A DNA stretch of 64,000 nucleotides. Origin: Sthenelais limicola. Lineage: Eukaryota; Annelida; Polychaeta; Phyllodocida; Sigalionidae. The notes below the pieces were generated by a model. It did no database searches and was not told the DNA's origin. It worked only from the letters and a program-made list of their open reading frames with translations. Each line of letters starts with the position of its first letter. Within the stretch, counting starts at the first letter, position 1. The stretch spans positions 109,962,194 to 110,026,193 of the forward strand of contig OW804096.1 of assembly GCA_942159475.1 (NCBI GenBank), given 5' to 3'. The position numbers and the translations under genes were made by a program. Shown piece after piece: positions 25,498 to 35,759 of this stretch.

Positions 25498-26904
25498 TTA
25501 GCCTGGCTAAGCATTGTCTCATAACATGTAGGTGTTAGTTGGTGTTGTACGGCTCAATTTATGGATGGCACTCATGCGGGTATTCTAAATTTTTATATTA
25601 TTTCTTTTAATCCCAGTTTTCTCTTAAATTTGGATTATTTGAGAGGTGTGATGCAATGTCGCTGTTACGCAATTGCGTTGCCATTACACCATAAACATTG
25701 GAGATAAAAAATATTAGGACAGTAGTTATAGGCATATACATATTGTAATAAAACGGACATTTTGTCACAAAGGTAGTCAAACTTCTGGTTACAATCAGGG
25801 GCTCTTTTGCCTCTTTTACTCATATAGCCGTGGTTGCTTTCGTTAAAATATATTTTTAATTATTCTCATAATTGTATGCATATAATATGTCCGGTGGTAA
25901 TTACAAACTATCAAGCTCTTTATTTAGCTCTTATGGCAAGCCTAGAACGGAGAAAGCTAGGTGTGAAAACAGTGAATATACCAGTTCTGATCAGATAAAG
26001 GGAAACAAGCTTGGTCCCTCAATGAAGGCCTGAGGAGGCTAGCTTATTGGTAGATATGGTGAGGTGCGAAAATGGGTATAAAGTGGTGATAAATGGTGAT
26101 ATTAAGTCAGTATAGTTCATGAGTTCATGTACAACAGAGGAACACAAAGTAACAAGGTAGTAATTGATAAATTGCTATGTCTCTGATCCTAAAAAAAAGC
26201 ACTAACATGACTGAACATGGAGAAAGTCAATACATGTACTTGAATGAACTAAAGTTCTCTCACACCAACAGCCAAATCAGGAACATTGTTTAAAAAATTG
26301 CAGGAAAATATTTGTTTTCATTGTTATTGTTTTCCAACAGTTGTAACATGCAAGACAAGACTCAAGACCAGAGCCTAGCTTGCCAGCTTGTTTACGTACG
26401 CTACTGTATAATATTTAACTGAGATTCGAAGCTATTCCACTGAGCGTTTTTGTGAACAACATACATTTTTTAAAAGAAAAAAAGTTAAAACTACTGGGTA
26501 AGGTCTTCTGACATACACGGGCAAAAGTATAATAGAAAATAAAAAGATTACCACCGCTACATAAATGTAACATTGGACCTTAGACACGTCCCACTGATTT
26601 AATGTATTAGCATGGAAGCTATAACTTTGTAGATCGTTTCAAAATATTCCTCCGATTGCATCAAACACTAAATAAAATGCTTTACACTTGACCACCATAT
26701 TTGTAAATATGGCATCAAATGGATTCCAATGATGGTAAATATAAAGACATCTACAAAAGTACTTCTGTATTTTTGTATGCATGAAAAAAAAGTTAGCTAT
26801 ATTATTCATGGTCAATTACTATAAAGTAGTTAAATATACTCCCCACCTCAGATATGCATAAATAATTATATTCAATACACATTCTTGCCATTTGGTACAT
26901 GTAT

Positions 26905-28371
26905 ACGGCCAATTCCACCAATTTGACAACATTTGGCCCCCAACCGTGGAAAGTGATAAAATGGGCTTAGATCAAATTAATTACCATTAATTTGATTATT
27001 TTTTTTGATTGGATGGTTCTACCAACCTGTGGAACCACTCATGGCATTTTTAGCCCTATTATTTTTTATTTCAAAATCACATTTTGGGGGCAAAAATCGG
27101 TTTTTTTAAGTGCCAATAGTCCGTGGAATTGCTAAATTTCTAAATAATCTTCAAAATTGAACATTTTTTTTCATATGTTGTAATAGTAGGTTACGTGCAT
27201 ATGATCTTTGTAAAAAAAAATGCAAACAAAATATTTTTTGGCCAAAAGCCATCAAAATGATGAAAAAAAAATGTGGGTACCCCTGGTGAAGATTAACGAC
27301 ATCCCTGTCAAATAAAGTGGAATTTAAAAAAAAAAATGAAAATTACCCAATAATCACAAATAATGATAAAACTCACAGGATTTGATAGGTAATGATCATT
27401 AAAAGTATTGGTTAGAATTTTTCTTGGACCCTAGCAGACAAAATGCATGGTGCCAGCCACACTGGGAACCAGGGGTGATGAAGATTAACGACATCCCTAG
27501 ATTAACGATTTTATGGTTTTTTGAGGAAGCAATTTAATAATGAACTTCAAATTTGATATTTATTATTAATTATGAGTAATATCAGTCTATAAATATCAAT
27601 ACTTAGAATTTCCGACTGGGTTTTACATGCTTATTACAGGAAAATAGGGTTTTGAAGACTAACGACATATGTGAAGATTAACGATATCTAGCTGATCAGA
27701 AATAAACAAAATTTAATGCATGAGCAAATCCACCAGGTCGTCATTTGACTCTAAAATCCCTAAAGATTTTGCCTCTACATTAGTCCATTACTTAAAGAGA
27801 ACAGGAACAATCAATACAAGTATTCAAGTCAACTAAAAAACGTAAACCTGGGAAATGAATGTTATATATATTCTAAATATAATGAGTTATATAATGTGTA
27901 TACATATAATATATGGACAGAGGGTCAATGACCTGTTACCATTGCTGCTGCCATTATGATTACCATTACTGAATGGTTATTTGGCTGTAACTTTTCTTCT
28001 AGTTAGAATATTTTCACAAACTAAAAAGTGTTATCACCCTTATGTCGAGACCTATGAAATACAAAATAGTTCAGTACATTATGTGCATATTTTTTTAATT
28101 TATTTCTAATCTAAATCCTCATTTATGTAGTAATATGTACCATTATTCGACTTGCTATTGTTGACATGTTTTTCATATTTGGGATGTGTTTTTCGACCCC
28201 CCTGTACAAGATTTACTAATAATCAGAATGGTTCCAAACTTCGCAGTGTAATGCACATATATATAAGGTTGATAGAAAATAACAAATCAACTTATTAATG
28301 TAAAAATTATTTTTGGGTACTAAGGGGAGTGCTTGGGGCCCAAATGTTGTCAAATTGGTGGAAATGGCCAT
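26905..28371. mobile_element. 1.47 kb TIR element tiled with GAAGATTAACGACATCCCT
   Basis: About 37 bp at the left (ACGGCCAATTCCACCAATTT onward) match the inverse of the right end (ATGGCCATTTCCACCAATTT) with few mismatches. Inside, TGAAGATTAACGACATCCCT occurs at 27287 and 27479, with degenerate copies at 27499, 27653 and 27672; CCGTGGAA-type words also recur. The flanks ACATGTAT (26897-26904) and ACATTCAT (28372-28379) match at 6 of 8 positions, a possible worn 8-bp duplication. There is no coding frame. Confidence 0.65.
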
Positions 28372-28762
28372 ACATTCATGATAATACTAACAGCGCCAAA
28401 CACAACCAGAATCAAAACATTTTGACCAAGTATTCCTGTTGGAAAAATATAAATTTTTTTACTTGAATTATCTTAGAACTTTGTTTGATCAATGAAAAAT
28501 AGAACCATGATTATATAAGAGATTAATTATGTAATTATAACCTATCTATTACAGTAAATAAAGGTGGCATATTATTTGGCCCTAGCTTTGAGATTCCAAG
28601 AACAAACACTATTCGATTGACTTCAAGACGGTTAGAGACAAAATAATGTGTAACCAGCACAACTAATAATTACCATTACAAATTTTACAAATTGAATGCA
28701 TGGACGAACTCACCGTGGATTTTATATTTTAAAAACTCTAATAAGGGTATTTTCGTCGGTAG

Positions 28763-31700
28763 ATTTAACCAGAATGTGCTGCGGACAAACGTGTTGCCAT
28801 CGTAGATCCTTACACGACATCAAATGTCGGTGCTGTTGTGATCGATGTATTGAATGTGAGGTATGCGCAGGGGAAGATGTGGAAGACTATTCAGCGGACA
28901 TATTGACAACCTCTATTGTTGGTAAGCAGCAAGCATAAATATCATATGTTCGTAAATCCTTTTGTAGATATGTTTTATACATTGAAATAATCGCACTCGG
29001 TACTCATAATCTTTATAAAACCAAATCTAGGGTGCATTAAGGTAAACCGAACCATTTTGTCTTTGTCTTGATTTCTCTTTATCAAAAAAATAGCAACAAA
29101 CCATTCAAAGTTCAAATGAACATTAAAGAGGGTCAGCTTCCTATGGCACATGAATTAATTATATTAATATGCATATTTATGCAAATGGTCTCCATGGAAT
29201 TATAGTGTCAGGTTGGTTCGCTTTACCTGACATTTCATATAAAGCAAACCACCACTTTAGATAAACCGAACCAAGTGGTTCGCTTAACCTGATGTTAGAA
29301 AAAATATATAATAAAGTTAGGCCCTAACTTGCCCCCCCCACATCTCTACCCTCACCCCCATCTGCTCCCACACATCTCCGCTTCCCCCCTTCCCCCTCCA
29401 CATTCCCCAACCTCTACCCACGCACCCCTCCACCCTCACTTGTCTAACCCATACCCACTCAGTTACTTCCACCCCTGTAATCTCTAATCACCCACCACCC
29501 CCACCCACCACACACAGACACACACATCTCTGCCCTACACTTCTACCCCCACACACCTCTAACCCCAGTTACCTCAATCCCTGCACACCTCTACCCCAGT
29601 TACCTCTACCCCTGTACAGCTCTTCTCCCCAGTTATCTCTACTCCCACACACCTCTACCCCCACAAACCTTGACCCCAACTTACTTATACTCCTCTAAGC
29701 CTCTACCCCCACTTACTTCACCTCTGCACACCTCAACCCCAAGTTACCTCAACCCGCCACACCTCTATTACACACAACTACCCCCAGTTACCTCTAGCCC
29801 CAAACACCTTTATCCCCAGTTACCTATACCCCCATACACCTTTATCCCCAGTTACCTCTACCCCTGCACACCTCTACCCCCAGTTACCTCTACACCCACA
29901 CATCTTTACCCCCAGGTACCTCTACCTTCATACACCTCTACCCCCAGTTACCTCTACCCCAGCACAACTATACCCCCACATACATCTACCCCCACACATA
30001 CCTCTACCCCCACACACCTCTACCCCCATACACATCTACCCCCACACACATCTACCCCGACACACCTCTACCTCCACACACTTTTACCCCCAGTTACCTC
30101 TAGTCCCAGTAACCTCTACCCCCAGTTACCCCAGTTAGGCCCTCACTTCCCCCACAAACCCCCCAAAACAAGTACAAAACCTAGATTAACAAAAAAAATT
30201 GTAGGTACTTTATTGAAAAGTCTGAACTTGAGAAGGTGAATTACTATAAATATCTAGGCATAGAACTGGACAGTAACCTTAACTTCAAAAAATTCTTAGT
30301 AAATTATAGTGGAGGTTTATTTAACTCTCTAATTGTCTTGAAAATTATTGGGGCCTGTCATTTCTGCTGCCAGATTATGTCTTTGTTGTTATTATTAATT
30401 TTTGGCTAACTGTAAAATGGCTAGCTTCAAAATGTATTTCCTATCAAAATAATGTACCCTTTGAAAATGTAAAGTCTCCCTGGTAGAAGGGTTTCTAAAA
30501 ACATAATTATTACATAATTAATACACCTAGTAAAATTGACCTAGTAAAATTGTGTAGAATTTGACTAAATTTACCTATTAGCATTGTTAAAGTGAATGTT
30601 TTAAATCTCGAGAATCTGTAAATGGATATGAGAAACCAGCAATTTAACCTGAACAATGATTTTATAATATGTAACCACACTGTCATTATCAATTACATTG
30701 TCATTACCACAACATATTATTTAAAAGGGATACCAGGAAGACCTCATTGTATGTGATACTTTGAGAGGGATCATTTCTTTTTGATACTTCATTATATCAG
30801 ATATGTATATGTTTATTGAATAAAAGTTTCATATATATACATGTACCCCCAGTTACGTCTACCTCCACACACTTTTACCCCCAGTTACCTCTATCCCCAG
30901 TTAATTCTACCCCCAGTTACTTCTACCCCAAGTTACCTCTACCCCCAGTTACCTCTACCCCCACACACATCTAACCCCAGTTACCTCTAAGCTTCCCCCC
31001 CACACACACAAATCTACCCCTGTTTCCTCTACCCCTACACACATTACTCCCAATTACCTCTACCCCTAGTTACCTCTATCCCCAGTAACCTCTACCCCCA
31101 GTTACCTCAACTACTACACACCTTTACCCTCAGTTACCTATACCCCCACACACCTCTATCCTCCCCCATACCTCTACACCTAGTTACCTCTACCCCCACA
31201 CACCTCTACCCCCCCCCCCCCCCCACACACACACCTCTACGCCAAGTTATCTCAACCCCCTGTTACCCCTACCTCAACACACCTCTACCACGCCAAGTTA
31301 TCTCAACCCCCTGTTACCCCTACCTCAACACACCTCTACCCACAGTTATCTCAACCCTCGGTTACCTCTACCTCCACACACCTCTACCCCCAGTTACCTC
31401 TACCCCCAAACCCAGTTACCTCGATCTACCCCGACACACCTCTACCCCCAGTTACCTCTACCCACACACATCTCTACCCCAAGTTACCTCTATGCCAACA
31501 CAGCTCTACCCTCAGTTACCTCTACCCCTACACACCATTACCCCAATTTTCCTCTACACCCACAGAGGTACATTTACCCCTACACACCCATATCCCCAGT
31601 TACCTCTACCCCCAGTTACCTAAACCCCTGCACACCTCTACCCACAGTTATCGCTAACCCCAAATACCTCTACCCCAAGTTCTCTCTACCCCAATACACT

Positions 31701-32821
31701 TATACCCCAACACACCCATATCCCCAGTTACCTCTACCCCCAGTTACCTAAACCCCCACACACCTCTACTCACAGGTATCTCTAACCCCAGTTACCTCTA
31801 CCCCAAGTTACCTCTACCCTAACACACCTCTACCCCAAGTTACCTCTACCACCAGCCACCTCTACCCCCACGCACCTCTACCCCCACACACCTCTACCCC
31901 CACACACCTCTACCTCCACACACCTATACCCCCACACACCTATATCCGATACCATACTAATTATTGATCTGTATTCCACACAGCTCATCTTGCGGGTCAG
32001 ATACTCCACCCACATGGACCTAATCCCAACAATCCATTCCTTAACATACCTGACGATGAGGAGGAAGGGAAAAGAAAGAAACGTGAGAAGAAATCTAGAA
32101 AACCCAGAAGAAAATTTATCGGACTTGATTCGTCCACATAAGCACTCTGCCTATGGCATCGTGCTCATACGGACGAATCTAGCTCGTCCAATACATTTTC
32201 GATTATTGCCGGCGAGTTCCTTTCTCTCTATTTATATACATGTACCGTACTAATTATTGATCTGTACTCCACACAGCTCATCTCGCGGGTCAGATACTCC
32301 ACCCACAAGGACCTAATCCCAACAATCCATTCCTTAACATACCTGACGATGAGGAAGAAGGGAAAAGAAAGAAACGTGAGAAGAAATCTAGAAAACCCAG
32401 AGGATCTGCACGATCCTATGCTAATCATAAGGCCACGATCGAAGCAAAAAGGTCCGGTTGCGGTCCTCCACCTACCAGTGCCTTTGCTATATCAGGAATA
32501 ACCACAACTAGTGTGGAAAGATTGGACACGTTGCATCCAAATTCAATGTATTCTAGTCGTTCCAGCTCCTTGAGCTCTGGATATTCAACTAGTTCTGGGA
32601 GTAGTTTCTTCTCTCGACACACTTCACCACGAGCATCAAACGAGGACGGTGCTGATAGTCAAGAAACTATTAGCCAGCAGATCTCGTCGGAGAGTTCCAG
32701 TTCCGATAGTGAGGGTGAGGATGAAGGCGACGGCAAGGAAACGCGCAACAAATACCACTTATTTACTGGAGAACGGACAGGCATGCTAGGTGCTCTTAGT
32801 TCGGGTTGTGCCCAAATGTAA
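28763..32821 (+). CDS. Unrecognised Cys-rich protein with basic and Ser-rich acidic tail (3' exons)
   Basis: Exon 28763-28921 follows acceptor GTCGGTAG and ends at donor GTAAGC. The last exon, 32277-32821, follows acceptor CCACACAG and ends at TAA. Phases agree (G|CT makes Ala). An ATG at 28774 would give 230 residues. In order: a cluster of 15 Cys in about 32 residues (MCCGQTCCHRR..., CRCCCDRC, CEVC); a short acidic stretch; HLAGQILHP and NPNNPF; an acidic-then-basic patch (DDEEEGKRKKREKKSRK); a Ser-rich region (SSRSSSLSSGYSTSSGSS); an acidic Ser tail (SSESSSSDSEGEDEGDG); and C-terminus SGCAQM. No transmembrane segment is seen. I do not recognise the family. The 16066-16217 segment is phase-compatible as an upstream exon, in which case the ATG is internal. 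A duplicated copy of the last-exon start lies just upstream. Confidence 0.6.
29030..29295. mobile_element. Short TIR element built on GTAAACCGAACCA repeats
   Basis: AAGGTAAACCGAACCATTTT at the left resembles the inverse of the right end (AGGTTAAGCGAACCACTT). Two more copies lie inside: inverted TGGTTCGCTTTACCTGA (29214-29230) and direct ATAAACCGAACCA (29261-29273). It sits in the intron of the Cys-rich gene. Boundaries and target duplication are uncertain. Confidence 0.45.
29327..30165. repeat. 15-bp-period minisatellite CCCCAGTTACCTCTA / CCCCACACACCTCTA, block 1
   Basis: Degenerate tandem array mixing two 15-bp unit types that share CCCCA...CCTCTA. As the period is in frame, a 189-codon open frame (YLYP/STP-type repeats) runs through it without being a gene. 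It lies in the intron of the Cys-rich gene. Confidence 0.9.
30205..30405 (+). pseudogene. LINE reverse-transcriptase relic
   Basis: A short frame reads KSELEKVNYYKYLGIELDSN then LNFKKFL. YKYLG(I/V)xLD followed by a hydrophobic-aromatic run is a known hallmark just after the palm domain of non-LTR reverse transcriptases. Only about 65 codons survive before a stop. It is a fragment between two minisatellite blocks, and the clade is not determinable. Confidence 0.5.
30843..31945. repeat. 15-bp-period minisatellite, block 2
   Basis: Same unit family as 29327-30165 (CCCCAGTTACCTCTA and CCCCACACACCTCTA), with a C homopolymer near 31210. It ends just before the duplicated acceptor of the Cys-rich gene's last exon. 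Confidence 0.9.
31951..32109 (+). pseudogene. Duplicated 5' part of the last Cys-rich-gene exon, with acceptor
   Basis: Positions 31951-32109 repeat 32244-32402 with only a few substitutions, including acceptor CCACACAG and the first 42 or so codons. Exon start here would be 31984. Splicing to this copy keeps frame, and translation then runs into the MITE and stops at TAA 32139-32141, giving a protein without the Ser-rich tail. It could be a dead duplicate or an alternative terminal exon. Confidence 0.85.
32110..32243. mobile_element. MITE copy (truncated) between the exon duplicates
   Basis: It shares ATTCGTCCACATAAGCACTC, TGCCTA.GGCATCGTGCT and CGATTATTGCCGGC with the inverse of the complete element at 48201-48340. 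The left arm is cut off at AAAATTTATCGG; the right end is retained. It fills the gap between the duplicated exon starts. Confidence 0.8.
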
Positions 32822-34151
32822 ATATTAAATATTAATGTATACATTCAATGCATGTATTATGTAATTTTAGTTCCACATTGGAAGTTGATTGAATCTATAA
32901 TACCCATCCCCAATTAATAGGAACACAAGTTAATAAGATATCATTTAAGAATGTGAGAACCAACATTTTAATTCGAACTTAGACATACATGCCAGTACAA
33001 GGTACTGTTAATCAAATTGAGTGTATTGTCCCATACTGACGAAAAAACATCAGATTACTTTATACTAATTATACTAATCAGTATGGTTACAACTAGTTAT
33101 TAGCAATGATCGAATACATCATGTACACATCATATGGCTTCTGTGGCGTTTACATTGAATCAATTATTATTATTGAATTGAATTGAATTGAATTGAACAA
33201 CTTTTTTATTCATTTGATTAAATGCTGTGGAAGAGGATCACTCCAGCCGCTGGGAGGATTTCAGCCTCATCCCACTCAATTACAACCTGAATATGTCGAG
33301 CAACAATGTCGCCTTGGTCATTGACTCAGATCGAGTCTCTACAATTTTTACATGTCCATCCCCAATTTATATATATTTTTTATTGAGATCACATACAAAG
33401 ACACAAGGGATTCTTATTGTCTGGTCTTTGTTTAAATAATATAATTCACAGATTACTTAGTGAAGTCTTAGATACAAAGGAACTGCAGAAGAGAAAAGAG
33501 ACAGTAAAGAAAGGTTAGAAATATTGATTATATTTACCCTTATATGTTCCTTGATATATAATGTATATACTAATTATCCCCACACCTGAATTATTTGTTT
33601 ACTGTTGCTAATGGTTCCCGCGTCCAGGCACTCTCTCGCTTGCCTCTGTACACGTTGGACTGGGATTTTTTTTCTTTTTTTAATGAATAAACTGGGCGGT
33701 CATTCGACCATCACTTCTTGTGCCAATCTCGTGTTCAGTATTAATTGTGTTGGCTTACTATATATATGTTTATTTGTGAGACTGTAGTACCTGTGTGAAA
33801 ACTGGAAATCGTTCACCTTTGGAAAGGTGTGTCTACTTGGTTGAATGACCAATATCATGCATTCCAACATAAATATATTTAAGCTGGGTACAATGACCTA
33901 GATAATTTAGGGAAAAGCTCGCATACATACATGACTATTGCACGAGATATCGTTATTTTATGGGCGTTGCATGGGGTATCAAATAACATGATTTGAATAT
34001 GATATATTTTAAAGTGACGGCATTAAATGATATGATTTGATTATGTTATATTTTATAGTTCTTTCTGCATATTGCGTAATTCCTACTATTGTATTTTGGA
34101 AGAAGCTAGAGTACACTATAGAAAAGTATCTTATTTATCTATCTGTGTACT
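32822..34151. other. Intergenic stretch between convergent genes
   Basis: This is the 3' flank of the Cys-rich gene and of the UGT gene. A (GAATT)n microsatellite lies at about 33174-33197. An AATAAA near 33685 could serve as a poly(A) signal. No exon is supported. Confidence 0.5.
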
Positions 34152-35759
34152 TTATTGCGTCTTTTGCTTATTGCTGCTGCCTATAATTCTCCTACAAAAT
34201 CTAAAGGTGATATATAATAGACCAGTTATTAGGACAATGAGTGAAACACTAACGCCCAATATAAAAAGAATAACGTCAATGGATTGATACGTTAAGTAAT
34301 TCATTGACAAAGCTGTCTCTGATATGAGGTAACGGGCACCATTGTGACGAATGACATAATCTACCCAGTACAGGAATCTTTTCTGGGGATCCATTTCTTG
34401 GTCTTTGAGTAGAGAGGAGACTCTCTTAGCGTTCTCTCTGTAAGTTGAGTTGTAAATGGCAGCTAGCACTGCCTCCTCAAAGGTGTCCTCTTTAAGGTCA
34501 TCAAAATTGTATTTTACACCCATTCCTCCTCGTTCCACCATCTTCCTTGCGTTGTATTCTTGATCAGCGAAGAATGGAATAACAACCACTGGTAAGCTAT
34601 TTAGTGCTGCCTCATAGGTGCCAGATATTCCACCATGGGTAATAAACATAGCAGTGTGGGGACTGGCTAGGACATCTGCCTGAGGGAACCAGCCTACTAG
34701 TTTCGTATTATTCTTCAAAGCTTTTGGGAGTTCCCCTGTGTACCTCCACAGCACCCTTTGCTGCAAACGGCCAAATACTTTTGCCATTATCTCTGCTTTC
34801 TCTAAGTCAACTTTGGATAAAAGAGACCCAAAGCTTACAACAACGAGACCATGCGGTATAGATCCTTGTACAAATTCAGCCAGATCAGCTGGTAGAAGTT
34901 TGGGTTTGTTGTGGAAAAGGCCTCTCACCATGATAATATGCGGCATCAGTGGTCGGGGGTAATCCAAAATAAAATCTCCGTTCACTAGAACAGGAGCTCT
35001 GTAAGCTAAAGATTGCGCCATAGATCGCGACGTATTAAGTCCTAGCTCTTCCTTCAGGGCATCATATCTAGTGACAATGGTTGGAAGCATCACATGAATT
35101 GACACTAAATACTGCAACATATTTCCAACTCTTTCGAAAAAGCTCATCTCATCCGAGAAGCAAGTGGTTAGGCCGGCATTGCACATGAAAGATGGAATAT
35201 ACGGGTAGAATATCTTAGGGTCTGTGTGGAAACCCCAATTATTGTATGTCATTGCTGGTTTGTCCAAATAATCTATAAGGACCCTACCACAATCAGACAT
35301 GGTATCCGTTATGACTAAGTCATACTGTTCAGCTTTCAAACGATCCTTCATCTCCGTTCCCAATACACCTTTACAAAAAGGCATTCCAAGCTCTATAAAA
35401 AACTTTACAAAGTCATGGGCGTTAAAGAAAGAGAGGTCTTTGAATCTTTGTATAACAACCTCGTCCGTGATGAGCTGTACCTTCTCGGCCTCGGCAAGAT
35501 GGTACACGGTGAGATTGGTGTTCTGAGGATGCACCCAATTTACTATCTTGCTGTTGATGAGCACAGTGGCATTGTGGCCATTATTGTTAAGAATGTCAGC
35601 TATTTTTACTAGATTCATCAGCCTAGAGTTGAAGCCTGCGTCGTAAGGATAAACTAATATTTTCGCGCCATCGACAATTGCTATAACTAGCATTGGTAGT
35701 AAGAAAAGCCTCGACATTGTAGTGGATCCTCCTACGAACGAAAGAAACCATTTGGTCAA
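34152..35759 (-). CDS. UDP-glycosyltransferase (UGT, GT1 family), intronless
   Basis: It transfers a sugar from a UDP-sugar to small lipophilic acceptors in the ER lumen (family knowledge). The 535-codon frame is uninterrupted. A better start is the internal ATG at 35717, giving signal peptide MSRLFLLPMLVIAIVDG; the upstream ATG adds 14 polar residues. The C-terminal half has the 44-residue UGT signature (W357 to Q400: FPQADVL, THGG, PFFADQ). Asp152 (ITDTMSDCG) fits the catalytic dyad Asp. By manual alignment the catalytic His of the SH motif is Arg46 (NSRLMN). A transmembrane segment spans about 494-518, then a basic tail ending KQKTQ, a KxKxx-type ER-retrieval signal. The length is typical. 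Lack of introns could reflect retroposition or lineage style. The TAA stop lies within an AATAAA hexamer. Confidence 0.95.
   Translation of the reverse strand: MTKWFLSFVGGSTTMSRLFLLPMLVIAIVDGAKILVYPYDAGFNSRLMNLVKIADILNNNGHNATVLINSKIVNWVHPQNTNLTVYHLAEAEKVQLITDEVVIQRFKDLSFFNAHDFVKFFIELGMPFCKGVLGTEMKDRLKAEQYDLVITDTMSDCGRVLIDYLDKPAMTYNNWGFHTDPKIFYPYIPSFMCNAGLTTCFSDEMSFFERVGNMLQYLVSIHVMLPTIVTRYDALKEELGLNTSRSMAQSLAYRAPVLVNGDFILDYPRPLMPHIIMVRGLFHNKPKLLPADLAEFVQGSIPHGLVVVSFGSLLSKVDLEKAEIMAKVFGRLQQRVLWRYTGELPKALKNNTKLVGWFPQADVLASPHTAMFITHGGISGTYEAALNSLPVVVIPFFADQEYNARKMVERGGMGVKYNFDDLKEDTFEEAVLAAIYNSTYRENAKRVSSLLKDQEMDPQKRFLYWVDYVIRHNGARYLISETALSMNYLTYQSIDVILFILGVSVSLIVLITGLLYITFRFCRRIIGSSNKQKTQ

Noticed and set aside
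29670..30239. 189-codon Pro/Tyr/Thr-rich open frame
   Set aside because: In-frame reading of the CCCCAGTTACCTCTA minisatellite, with no unique domain.
31990..32253. 87-codon plus-strand frame LRVRYSTHMD...
   Set aside because: It is in the wrong phase relative to the duplicated exon, whose coding frame is AHLAGQILHP.
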